A DNA stretch of 64,000 nt from Sporodiniella umbellata (lineage: Eukaryota > Mucoromycota > Mucoromycetes > Mucorales > Rhizopodaceae). Within the stretch, counting starts at the first letter, position 1. Every line of letters begins with the position of its first letter. The stretch lies in NCBI GenBank assembly GCA_025677835.1, contig JAIXMR010000116.1, positions 1 through 64,000 of the forward strand. Reading direction: 5' to 3'. The notes below the pieces were generated by a model. It made no database searches and was not told the origin of the DNA. It saw only the letters and a program-made list of their open reading frames with translations. The translations under genes and the position numbers were made by a program. This document shows positions 24,201-35,386 of this stretch, one piece after another.

Positions 24201-26823
24201 ACCCTTCAATTCTCGGAATTCAAATACTTTGCGTGTATCAAACATATGGGAAAAAACGAAAACATCACCACACTTGATATTGAGGACCTAAACTTGTATG
24301 ACAATATCAAGGACAGAGATTTGATATACAGAACGATACCAAAAGCTATAAGCGTAAGTTTAGATATAGAAACCCCCCCCCCCTTCTGACTCTATGGTAT
24401 GTTTAGACTACTAGAAACCGGCCTATGGTGTCTATTTTCTCTCGTCTTACCTTGCTTTTTGATACCAACGAAGTCAAAAAAGAAACAAGTGTTGTTGCCA
24501 GTAGTTTATGTTGGAAAGCAACAACAGACATTGCCTTTATCGAACAACTTATTCAATTTCAACAAGCACCCGAAAATGTAAGGAAAAAAAAACTTAGTTT
24601 ACTTGTTTACACGTTTGTTTATAGATAGTCTTTATCGATCCCCCAAAGCAATACATCAAAGTCTATGCTCACGTATTGGATACTTCAATTGACTACAATC
24701 CAAAGGACCATCCTTCCAGATGTGCTGTGCTACTAGACGGTATTCAGGTGGTGACTGATATTGCAAACGGTCAGACAATGCTTAATGTCAAGGTTTGCAT
24801 AGCTGACATCCAACTTTTACTGCTTGACAACTCCCGCCATGCCTCTGTGGAAAGCAATGGTCTTAGCTCGCGCCGATATTGGCTTTCGCTTGGCCTAGTA
24901 CCTTTAGTCTGTTTGCAAAATATTGAGTTGTTGACCAAATTAAAGTTACTGGATCATCTGCAAGTACCTAAAACTGAAATCGATTTAGTCAAAATCGACA
25001 TTTCTTTAGACACAAGCTCCGACTCATTTCAGAGTTTGGTCAACCTTGCTACTTACCTCTCACTACAGACAAGGTCTGAAAAACAAGAGGTCACAACAGT
25101 TCGCAAAAATCCACTAGATGCAATTCATGCCCTGAACGAACAAGATATATTGGCTAGTCTGGATGAGGATGCGTTCAGAGCAGCGGAAAGAAAGATGTCG
25201 CCACCTACACTGATTGATATACCCGAGATTGACTATTGCGAAGAGTTCTATGCGATTCAGGAGGTTAGCACACCACCCACTAAGCCCAAAAGACACATGA
25301 AGCGGACTGACGATATTGTAAGGCTGTTAATAGACGATCCATTAGAAGTAATTGACGATTTTTATGGGAAGGCTACCAAAGTCCCAGTCAATCAAAAAAC
25401 ATCGTCTGTTGATCTTGCTCGAGCACTGCTGTGTTTACGCGTATCGCATATGAATATTCATTGGAAGCTTTACAACGGGTACGATTGGGACTATGTACGT
25501 ACAGAAATGTCAGCGCGTAAACCTGAACAAGAATCGTCATCCAGATATCAAGGCAACCCGGGTAGAGAGAAGCGTGAGGATCGAGATGTCCAAATGGAGT
25601 TGCAGTTGACAGATATTTCAATTAGCTTTGATCTTATGCCTTCCCATGAGGCTGCTGATATCTATTTCGAGTTGGATATTAACGACATCAGTGTGATTGA
25701 CAACATAAAAACTTCCAGTTGGAAAAAATTCTTAGGGTATATGAAATCCGCCGTCGCATGCCGCGAAGATGGTGAAAGTATGCTACACATTGAATTGACC
25801 AGTGTGAGGCCTATACCCTACCAACAAGAGCTTCGCCTCAAGGTGAAGTCTCTACCTATACGGCTTTTTGTAGACCAAGATGCGCTTAATTTTCTGGTGG
25901 ACTTTTTCACGTTTGACAAAATGATGTTAAAGTCAACGCAACTAATTGAAGTTACGGAGGAGACCAAAAAAGAAGATGTTTTTTTCCGTAAGTCAAAGCT
26001 AATTGTAAAAGACTTTGTTACTCAACACACCTTTTGTACATAGAACATATAACCATAAGTCCGATAACTGTTAAGATTGACTATAAACCAAAGTATCTTA
26101 ACTACAGCAACTTGAAAGAAGGTCAATTAGCTGAACTCATAAACCTTTTTTCTCTCGATGGTGCAGAAGTGTCTTTATGTGCAATTAAGCTGAGTGGTAT
26201 AAAAGGAATGGATCTTTTAGTAGACAAGCTGACGCAGGCATGGCTACCTTATGTTAAGCAAACTCAGGTCGCCAACATGGTCTCTGGTGTGGCTCCCATT
26301 CGCTCTCTGACGAATCTAAGCACTGGTGTTGCCGATTTGGTACTGTTGCCGGTCCAGCAATATCGAAAGGACGGTCGAATTATTCGAGGACTCCAAAAAG
26401 GAACGCTCTCATTTGCTCGTGCTACAGCAATCGAAGCCATAAAGCTGAGCTCACGTATAGCGTCCGGTACCCAAGTGGTTTTAGAGCAAGCAGATGAGTT
26501 TTTTAATGTACCTGCATCGCAAGCACCTTCTGCAATCACTGACCAACATTTTGTATATACGGACGAGGATATGGCACAGACTATTCTGGCCGTTCCTGCC
26601 GAAGAGCAAGATCAAGAGTCTGGTCAAAATGTAATACGCGCTGTACCTGTGGCTGTTATAAGACCTATGATTGGATTGACTGGTGCTTTCCAAAGCATTT
26701 TTAATGGCTTGAGAAACTCCATAGACCCTGTTAGAAGATTACAAAGTGAAGATGTAAGTTGAGTAGCCTTCGTTTCAATACAACTAAATTTTTTTTCTTT
26801 AGAAATACAAAAATTCCCAGTGA
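21252..26823 (+). CDS. ATG2: Autophagy-related protein 2 (ATG2), lipid transfer protein
   Basis: ATG2 bridges ER and the growing phagophore and moves phospholipids in bulk. Exons: 21252-21443, 21570-21738, 21802-22998, 23066-23213, 23289-23578, 23656-23894, 23970-24353, 24407-24577, 24625-25987, 26044-26753, 26803-26823; 1,627 residues, all GT-AG. The N-terminus is a chorein-N domain (SIPSNIQKRLYKFILKK, LDLENFDIELVNGSVELRD). The C-terminal ATG2 CAD region is strongly conserved: ISPITVKIDYKPKYLNY, LINLFSLDGAEVSL, GVADLVLLPVQQYRKDGR, GLQKGTLSFARATAIEAIKL. The last exon is only 21 nt and gives the usual end EDKYKNSQ. An aspartate run (about residue 190) lies in a variable loop. It converges on the exportin gene, 97 bp between stops. 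Confidence 0.95.
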
Positions 26824-26920
26824 AAAAAATTATATTTTCTATTATTTTAATATAAACATAACACATGAACAAGAAAAACGATAGAAGAACAATCACACGG
26901 GAAGGAGAATCATTCCGCTT

Positions 26921-29900
26921 TTAGTAATAAGTTGGCGGTGTTGTTAAAGGCATCAACTTTATACTGTGAGCATTTAGTGGCTTTCTGAAAACTGAAACGT
27001 TGTGGGTGAACCTTTCTCTGTCCTTGGTACTTAGTGTATAGTTTATACCGTCTAAAAGGCCATCCAAAATCTATATAAAAAAAAAAAAAAAAACAAATAA
27101 GCAAAGCCCTATAGTTGATTTCAGAAGTTACAGTTTTCACAGTAAATTGTCTTTCCGGTAATTGGGCTTCCACTACAGCCATAATATACTTGAATGTGTA
27201 ATCTCGCTCCAATACAATTAAAGGATACAGTGGCCTTGACAGAGTCCACTGATCCGACTTACTATCGAAAAATAAAGCCTGCAGTAGGCCGGTCAGTAGC
27301 GAGGGCAAGATATGTCTAAACTGAGTCAAATATGTCATAATCCAATGTGCTTGCGAAAGCTTTCTACGGCCTTGCTGTCTATTGAGTTTTTCGGTTTCTT
27401 GAATTACATAGCAGCACATATGATTGATAACCGAGCATGCATGAGAAAATGTAACGGAATCTGCCGACTCGATACCTCGCTCACATGCCTGTATTATATG
27501 TAAAAACGTGCTGTGAGAAACTATTGGCATTGCCATCAGTTGACGTTCTTTGACAAATTCATCCAATAAATTGAAAAAAGAGTGCGACAAAATAGGGAAG
27601 CTCTATTAGAGACAATGCTCGTTCGTTAGTATCGGTAACCGCATGCTTTAAGATGTATAAATTTACAAGCAAGTCATCCAGCGGAACTCCCACAATCATC
27701 TCTAAAGTAGATTCAAAAGCTTTGTTGACCGCTTCATCTTGGTACAACCAAAGGATTCCAAAATTGATGTACTTTCCTCCGAGGCAATTGGCTAAGATCT
27801 TGAAACACAAACCGATACCTTCATATTTGTAATCGTATATTTGACTCTTAGGTATGTCTACTTGTTTCAGGATTTGTTTGCTATAAATACTGATAATTTC
27901 GCTAGCATCCTTAAATATTAATATTCCATTGGGCGACGATATATCAAATCCTGCTCTTTGATTCTTATTGCTCGTATATTCCAAATAAAACTTTAACAAA
28001 GTGTTGACAATGGGATCTGGAGACCAAGCCTCTACAGCATGCAGTAAGGCTGAAGAGTAATGGTTGTCAAACCAATCAAAAAATAAGAAAAAATGAGAGC
28101 GGCTTTGTATAGATGAAGCAAATCCATGTAAATCAATGAATATATCTCGAAGACCTTTCTATTTTTTTTTTTTTAGAAAACAAATAAAGTGAGTACAGTT
28201 AAGCTAATCAACTCAATATCTTACTCTGGTTTTTTCTTGTCTAAAAGCCTCAATTGTACCCAAAGGCCCTAAAAGATGAAAACGCATATCAAATGGTTTC
28301 ATAAACTCGTGAAATATGCGCTCAGTGGTATTGTCATCAGCAAACAGCAGTTTGCATAATATCTGAAAATATATAAAGCGATTATCGCTTTGCTTATCGT
28401 ACTGGAAAAAAGCCATATCGCTTGACAAGTGATTTTGTAGAAGCATGTTGGTGCTTTCGAGCTTACGAAGGTTTTTTGATGCGCCGTACCTGTTAGATGG
28501 TTTATGCTTTGGTCTAATCATATCTTTATATACCCTGAGTTAAGATAACTAAAAAGCTCTAGAGTCTTTCGAATAACAAGCTCATTGTCTGCCCATAGCT
28601 GTAAGTTGGAAATACTAAAAAAAAACAAAAAAAAAAAACATCAGTATTGTAATTTTTTTGTGTTTGTATATACATTTTTCGCATAACTGCTTCTAACATA
28701 GTAATTTGATCGCTTATTCCAAAAAGCTTTGATAGGCTGGAGTAAATCTATAGCATACTCTTTTTAGTACTAGCTTTTCTTTTCCATTTATATACATCTC
28801 TTCCGTTGGATTCACTCATATAGGACTTTTTAAATTGATGAAAAAAGTAAATGAATGCCAAGTCCAGCTTTTCATTCATAAAGGTGTTTCTATGTTGATT
28901 CTGAAGTGTTTGTTGAACACTAACTAACTGTAGGACACGAGCTGTAATTTCACTGTCCATTTTATCTACATCTTCCGAAGTCATAAAAGCCTACATTGGT
29001 TAGTTTTTGTCTGATTCATAGCTTTATCGCTCTTACTGCTCTATTTCCTACAAAAGAGGCCATAGTGTATATAAGCCATGCAAATTTCGTTTCAATTATT
29101 TCAAGGGCTTCTTTGAATTCTTCAGGATTTATTATATTATACGAGTTGATCAGCTCTTGATACTGTATAGTAGTGGGGTCAAACAGCTGTATAAGTGCTG
29201 TAGCAGAGGCTTTGTATTTTTTGTGTGCTATCTGACCCAAGAAGTTAAGCGATTCTATCATCATATCTTCATTTTCGAAAGGGTCTATCAAAATATAAGC
29301 TTTTTGTTGGTTATCCTACAGTTACACTTTACCATCTAACCCTTCCTCTATATACACAGGTATTGCTTCCAGGGAGGTGGTAATGTAAGTTTGAGCTACC
29401 TTTTCATGCAAAAAGAGATTAAAAAGACATTATAGATGATGCCGTTTTTTTTTTCTACTCCAACCTCTAATATCATATTCGAGAGCTTTTCTATAGCTTC
29501 TTCGCCTAGCTGTTGATAGTATGTCATGCTTTGTGCCAATCGATACCAAAACCCTAGTACATAAACCGAACTGTTGGGTGCAAATCTCCACGACCGGAAA
29601 GCTTTGAAAGAAAATTCAGCGATCACTGAAATCCAATCGAGATATCCCGGCGTCTGAACCATTTCGTTCAAAGGAACACTTGCCCTGAAACGCGACAAAA
29701 ACCGACAGAATCCGTTGTATGTATCGCTGTTGTCTAGCCCACGTGAGCTGATAATAATACTGCGAATGCCTTGCATAATAGCTACAATAAACTGGCTTCT
29801 GTAAGGTTCAGTAAATAAAGCAATACGAATAGAGGCTATTTGAACAAGACAGTCCATCACTTTAGACATATGGAGTGGCTCAAATTGTTCGTACGAGTCG

Positions 29901-30991
29901 AAAAAAGTTGGTAAAAAGTCTTCTCTTGTCAGCAAAGGTCTCCAAGAAGTAGGTATCTAATTGGGTGGTTAGAGGCATTTCTTTGTATATTTTTTATAGC
30001 CTGGTGTTACCTGAATTGTACCCAAATCCTCCCCAGATTCGTCAGGACTTGTGCCGCTAAAATCATACGAAAAACACTTTATCATCAAATCTAAAGTTAC
30101 GCTTTTTAATCGCTGTTCTTGTTCAGCTTGACAAGAGTGTTAGTATGCAACATAAATTATAAAGGGAAAATACCGTGACTGTAAACTATCTGTCGTGCAT
30201 TTATTTCCTGTAGTGTTTTGAATGCAGCTTTACATATATCAAACAGCTGCGTGTCGCGAAATTCACCAGCTTCCCTTTGTTAGTTGAAGGGCTAATTTAG
30301 ATCTGCTTTTTTTTATCTTACCTGCTTTCCTAAATTTTGCTGGGTTTCCAGTGAAACAAGGCGGATTTATATCCTGCACAAGCACTGATAGCATTTGAAA
30401 TCCAATAATACGGTGATCCACAGATGCCTTTCGGAAAAATCGTTAGCATGTTTTGCTATTGTTCTTTGGATATGTTCTACCTCGACAAATTGGGCCACGT
30501 CTTTATAAACGTCTCTATATTTTTCAACATCAAACCATCCAATCAGAGTGACAATACTCAGTAAACTTGCTAGCTGTGTTATAATAAAAGGAATTAAATC
30601 CGTATGCATAAATGCATATTCAAGTAAAAAGGTTCCTAAATTTTATGTGTTAATTTTAGCTTGATCATAGACAGCTCTCTTTGTGCCTACTCAGTTGCAA
30701 CTTGTATTCAGTACTAAACGTATTCAATTGATCCTGTGTAAGCTGCTTAAGTCTAGAAAAACAAAAAGTCTGTACATAAATACTGGACGAACTTCCTAAT
30801 AGCATTTGGAGCGCGGAGGCAGATTCCATAGGTGTTGTGATTTCATTAGTTGCTCCAGAACTGGCTGAAAAAATAGGAAAAGACAGCTCTAGTCTTTTCT
30901 GTGCTTCAGCGATCTCTTCAGGCGTCTTTGGATTATATAGTTGCTCACACAAAGATATATAGTACGTTATTCTTTCGTCTGCTTGTGACAT
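26921..30991 (-). CDS. Exportin-7 / RanBP16-type nuclear transport receptor
   Basis: Importin-beta superfamily RanGTP-dependent transport receptor. Fifteen minus-strand exons: 30991-30691, 30635-30481, 30427-30322, 30269-30174, 30126-30011, 29956-29465, 29399-29333, 29284-29037, 28990-28796, 28747-28674, 28614-28534, 28489-28225, 28158-27667, 27602-27132, 27070-26921; 1,102 residues, close to the animal protein. Diagnostic blocks: LIGWFDVEKYRDVYKDV, DFSGTSPDESGEDLGTIQIP joined to TSWRPL, FAPNSSVYVLGFWYRLAQSM, RAGFDISSPNGILIFKDAS, GKYINFGILWLYQDEAV, DQWTLSRPLYPLIVLERDY and TKDRERFTHNVSVFRKPLN. The exon 6 end could alternatively be at 29459. All joints keep frame and family alignment. It shares a 440-bp divergent upstream region with a small coiled-coil gene. 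Confidence 0.92.
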
Positions 30992-31431
30992 GCGTAAGAT
31001 CTTGAAGTCAAAACAAAAAAAAAAATCAAAAAAAAAGCTGAAGGTTGAAAATTGTTGGTCGGAACACGCACTAGCCAATCAGTTTTCTTTTTGACCTATT
31101 TAGGACTCAATTGGAGTATCTTAAGGTTAAGCAAAAGCTTGAGCAACAGGCTGCTTATTGGCAAACACCATACAGTTTGCTTTGGAAAGAATCTACACTC
31201 TATATATGCATATGCGATTCAATTACTCATTTATAAGATAGAGACCAAACATAAAACAATTGTATGCTATACAATGTATATATCATTTAGAAGCATAGGC
31301 TTTGAATAATAGTATGTAACTTCAACTATTGAAAGTAGAATTTGGTCGTTTTCTACGAGGAAAACACTAAAAGCATTTGTATAGCCTTTAAAAAACTGTA
31401 CTTTTTTTTTTTTTATTTTTTCTTAAAAAAA
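30992..31431. other. Divergent promoter region
   Basis: 440 bp between the exportin-7 start (minus) and the start of the small coiled-coil gene (plus). Both genes must be driven from here. It has an A-rich stretch at 31013-31037 and a T run at 31402-31414 just before the plus-strand start. Confidence 0.6.
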
Positions 31432-31905
31432 ATGCAGAGCTATTTTGCAGTTGATACTACCAATGTTAAAGAACTCAATCGTTTGATTTTTTCTGAAACA
31501 CAAGAAAAGCTCAATAATGAGATTGACTTCTTTGCTGAAAACTTTGATAGTTGTCCTATCTCTATTGAATCATTGACCAAAACGTATGCTACACTTACTG
31601 GGTGTCAAGCTACCATATCAAAGAATAAATGTCTGTTAGACCCAAGCATTAGTCAGTCTTTAAACAATACCCAGCAATTACTTAACCAGGCTCTATCGAC
31701 AATGAGCAAAAAGCAGGGCAGCATTCCGGACTCTGAAGAAAAACGAGCTGCTTATTTAGCTGAAAAAGAACTAAGAGAAAAAGCGTTAATGGAGGAACTG
31801 AGGAAAAAATCTGATCAACTAGATGAATATTATACCAAAAAAACTCGAGAGTCCATTTATAAAAATCTTGTAGGTGCAAATCAGTGGGACTCCATACAAC
31901 AGTAA
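31432..31905 (+). CDS. Small coiled-coil protein of unknown function
   Basis: Single-exon ORF of 157 residues from the ATG at 31432; the frame is open upstream to 31342 but that part is T-run-derived. I do not recognise the family. Residues about 10-90 are predicted helical with regular leucine spacing (ELNRLIFSETQEKL, SLNNTQQLLNQALSTM). Residues 100-145 form a strongly charged coiled coil (KRAAYLAEKELREKALMEEL). There is no signal peptide, no membrane segment and no cysteine motif. Codon usage and frame continuity support a real gene. It lies divergent to exportin-7 and 193 bp upstream of the NADH pyrophosphatase start. A small subunit of a coiled-coil complex is possible, but that is speculation. 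Confidence 0.7.
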   Translation: MQSYFAVDTTNVKELNRLIFSETQEKLNNEIDFFAENFDSCPISIESLTKTYATLTGCQATISKNKCLLDPSISQSLNNTQQLLNQALSTMSKKQGSIPDSEEKRAAYLAEKELREKALMEELRKKSDQLDEYYTKKTRESIYKNLVGANQWDSIQQ

Positions 31906-32098
31906 TAAATTCGTTACACTGTTTTCGAAGAATCGCTAGCTGCAATTCCGTTTTCTCAGGCATTACTAATCGTCACGGCTAAAGTATACAAGCGCAAATG
32001 TTATGTAAGACTTTTGTTCTGGCCACACTGCGCATATTTTTGGTTTTTTTTTGTTCTTTTCTTTTTTTTTTGGTCTTTGATTCATCTAAATTAAAAGC

Positions 32099-33715
32099 AT
32101 GAGCTCCAATATTTTTGAAGCAGCAGCCTCTGGCGATTTAGAGTATTTGAAAAAAAATATAAATAGCCTTAACGACAAGAATGAGCGAGGCTGGACACCT
32201 CTCCACTTTTCTGCTCGTTTTGGGCAAAGGGAAGTTGCACAGTTTTTGAAAGAAAGCAAGGTCAACTTGAGCGAGATGAACTCTGAAGGGAAAACAGCAA
32301 GTGAGCTTGCAACACTATGGGGCAACGATGCTGTTGCAAAAATCCTACATATTGAGGACACTAGACCCAGCGTTTTTCCCGACAACCACGTATCTGTCTT
32401 TGGTGGAAATCCATTAAACAGGTAAATAAACTTCGTCTTATGTATATAGACTCAACACGGCAAAGATTTGGATGGAAGAGAAACGATCCAGAGTTTCTTT
32501 CGAAACTAGCAAGATCACCTAAATCGAAATATATTGTTTTATGCAACCAACAGGCACTATACAACTCTTCTGATGCATTACATACAATTGTATATAGTAG
32601 TGTATCTTCTATTGTAGATAAAATATACACTGAAGATGGTTTTAATCAAAACAACAGCGAAGTACTTCTTGTTTTTCTGGGGATTGATGAACGGGATGGA
32701 AAGGGAGAAGATGGCGTGGCTTACTGGGCTTTAGACCTTACACCCAAAGGCAAGTTTTCTAATGAGCTTGGGTCTCTAGCCAAAGGTATTAAGCTGATCT
32801 AAAGAGGCATTACTAATTTCTTTCTGAAAGAGCTTGAGTCATTATATACTTTTTATCCTACTATTCCGCGTGCTTTTGTTATGGACAAATCAACGAGTGC
32901 AATAATTGCGCAAGCTGCAGCAATGAGTAAATTAGATTTTTGCTTATCTATATTCTAAATACAATATTAGTTGACTGGAACGCTCGCAATATGTTTTGCT
33001 CAGCGTGCGGTAAAAGAACTGTGATGGCAGAAGGTGGACATAAAAGATCTTGCGTCCCTTCGGAATCTGCACCTAAATGTATTAGCCACAGTGGTGTACA
33101 AAACTTCACCTACCCACGCACAGGTAATGTTTTTATAACTAATAGAAGCATTGTCTATAACTTCAATAGATGCTGTTGTTATTACCTGTATTATACACCC
33201 AAGTGGCGATAAAATATTATTGGGAAGACAAAAAAGATGGCCCAGGAAAATGTACTCTTGTATTTCAGGTACATTAAATGAACTATAGTTTTTTTTCTTT
33301 GTTGATCGAACCATATTTGTAGGATTTGTAGAGCCAGCTGAAAGCTTAGAAGAGGCAGTGCGTCGAGAAGCATATGAAGAAACCGGTGTAGTTGTGAATA
33401 GAGTTTCGTACCATAGCGGCCAACCATGGGTAAACAAAAACACAATAGACACTTGTAGTAACCTTCCATATCTGTACAACGTTCTAGCCTTTCCCCAATT
33501 CCCTTATGCTTGGTTTTTATGCAGAAGCAGTGACGACGGATATTTCTTTTGCTGATGATGAACTAGAATCCGCCCTTTGGTTCAGTCGACAACAAGTTAT
33601 AGAGGCTCTGAATGGAGATGCCAAAGCAGAGTTTTCAATGGCGCCTAAAGGATCCCTCGCGCATACTTTAGTTAGTGCCTGGATAAATGATCGAAAATGG
33701 CAAAATAAGCTCTAA
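32099..33715 (+). CDS. NADH pyrophosphatase, NUDT12/Npy1-like (ankyrin + zinc ribbon + Nudix)
   Basis: Hydrolyses NAD(P)H and NAD-capped substrates to the mononucleotides. Exons: 32099-32421, 32466-32785, 32831-32926, 32971-33123, 33170-33268, 33323-33429, 33488-33715; 441 residues. Ankyrin repeats at the N-terminus (ERGWTPLHFSARFGQREVA) resemble NUDT12 rather than yeast Npy1. NPLNRFGWKRNDPEFL starts the Npy1 N-domain. A four-cysteine zinc ribbon (CSACGKR ... SC ... KC) precedes the Nudix domain. The Nudix box is formed across intron 5 as G-FVEPAES-LEEAVRREAYEETG, followed by SGQPWPFPNSLMLGF, the NADH-pyrophosphatase signature formed across intron 6. The C-terminus is QNKL, a weak PTS1-like end; NUDT12 proteins are known to be peroxisomal. 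Confidence 0.93.
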
Positions 33716-35386
33716 AATAAAAGCATAGTGATATAGAATTCAAAACAGGAGAAAGAATGCAAATAGACATAGGAGACATATCGCATTAGATACGATTCCG
33801 TATATAATTCACTTATTGTTATTGCTCTTGATAATCAAAAAATGCCATGAGTTTTTAGTATTCAATAGCTTTGAGAATTGATGATTAGCCCCTTCTGTAT
33901 ACTCTTTAGTATTTTCGAAAGCGACTAATCATTTTCCTTAAAGTATATCAACCTTTTCTAAAAAGTGGCAGATCCTTCCTACAACTCTACATATCAATTG
34001 AGTATGAAGAGCATATTGTGGTACGGCACTTTATCTGAAGTATTGGTCAGTTCGCTTTCTCTTTAGCTTTTTTAAATCAGAAGGTTATTTGAATGCACGG
34101 TCTTTTTAAGAGTGTTATCTCATTGTCCAAGTAATGACCGTGTAGTCATCAATTAGCATGGTACTTTTATTAGGTTTTTTGCCAATTTCGTTTTTTGTTC
34201 TTAATCGATTTACATGATTCTTTTGACAAAGTGTGTCTAGAGAACCGAAAAGTCTTGCGACAATATATATCAGGTTTATATCAAATTGAGTCTAAACTTT
34301 ATTATATAGATCGCAAAATATGTTTTTTTTGGTACTGAGTGCTTTTGCTTTTTTTTCTGATCCAAATTGTTAAGAAAGCAAACCTCTATATAGCGTATTT
34401 TAATTACGACAACCTTGATTAATGATACCAATTTAACTTGTACTGCTTATATTAGAATAAAATATATGGATACTAGCAGCCGTTGTCTTTCAAAAAAAAA
34501 AAAAAAAAAAAAGAAAAGATGTATCATGCTGGTTCTTACAAAAAATGCTAGTAATATGAAAATCTAAAGTAATTATCTTGATAACCAGAGTTTCTCGGAA
34601 GAAAATTATAAAAAGAGGCAGTATTTACTCCCATTCAAATTGAGCTCCACATTTTGTTCACAAAAACAAAAAGAGCTACTTTGTTTTCATTTTCCTCGTT
34701 CTCAGGCTTTGAGTAGAAGTTTTCGGCCGATAGTACTCGTTTTTTTGGAGGAGTAATACAGACAGAGCCTTTTGAAAGAACCTGTCTAGCAAGCAATGAT
34801 CGAGCTAACAACTAGGCTCAAGAATGAGTATAAGACTATGAGAATACCGCTTTTAAAGAAGCAATGTGAAGTACTTCATCTGAAATAATGGTTACTTAAA
34901 AGCATTCCATCTGGATGGACTATTAGGATCATACCCACCGTGATTAAAAGAAAAGTTATAGAAAAACTTGTTTGAAAAAAGAACCAGGGAGATGATGTAT
35001 AAATAAAACAGCGACAGAACAAGAGAAGGAGCTGAAACTTTAGATCTCTTAGTTAAAACACCTGTTGTCTTAAAAATAAAAATTAGACTTATTCAAATGG
35101 CCCAAGAACAATAATAACAGCTTTATTTGTGTCTAATCATTCTACTAAAGATTTTCCGTAACGCATTCTGATCTTTGCCGTTTTATAAAACTCTCTAAAG
35201 TTGAACCCTGCTGTTTATCAGTACGATTACGAGAAAGAAAAAAAACCAGAAAGTGAGTAGAACATGTGTTTTAAAATGAAACTCCCAAAAAAGGCTCTTT
35301 ATTGATGACACTACACAAATAAAATAAAAACCTACATAATAAAAAAAATTAATTTGTCTTTTCTCTTTTTTTATTATTTTGAAATC
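33716..35386. other. Intergenic region without a supported gene
   Basis: 1.7 kb, AT-rich, few ORFs. One A run at 34492-34512. Nothing recognisable beyond the presumed promoter of the Osh3-type gene. Confidence 0.6.
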
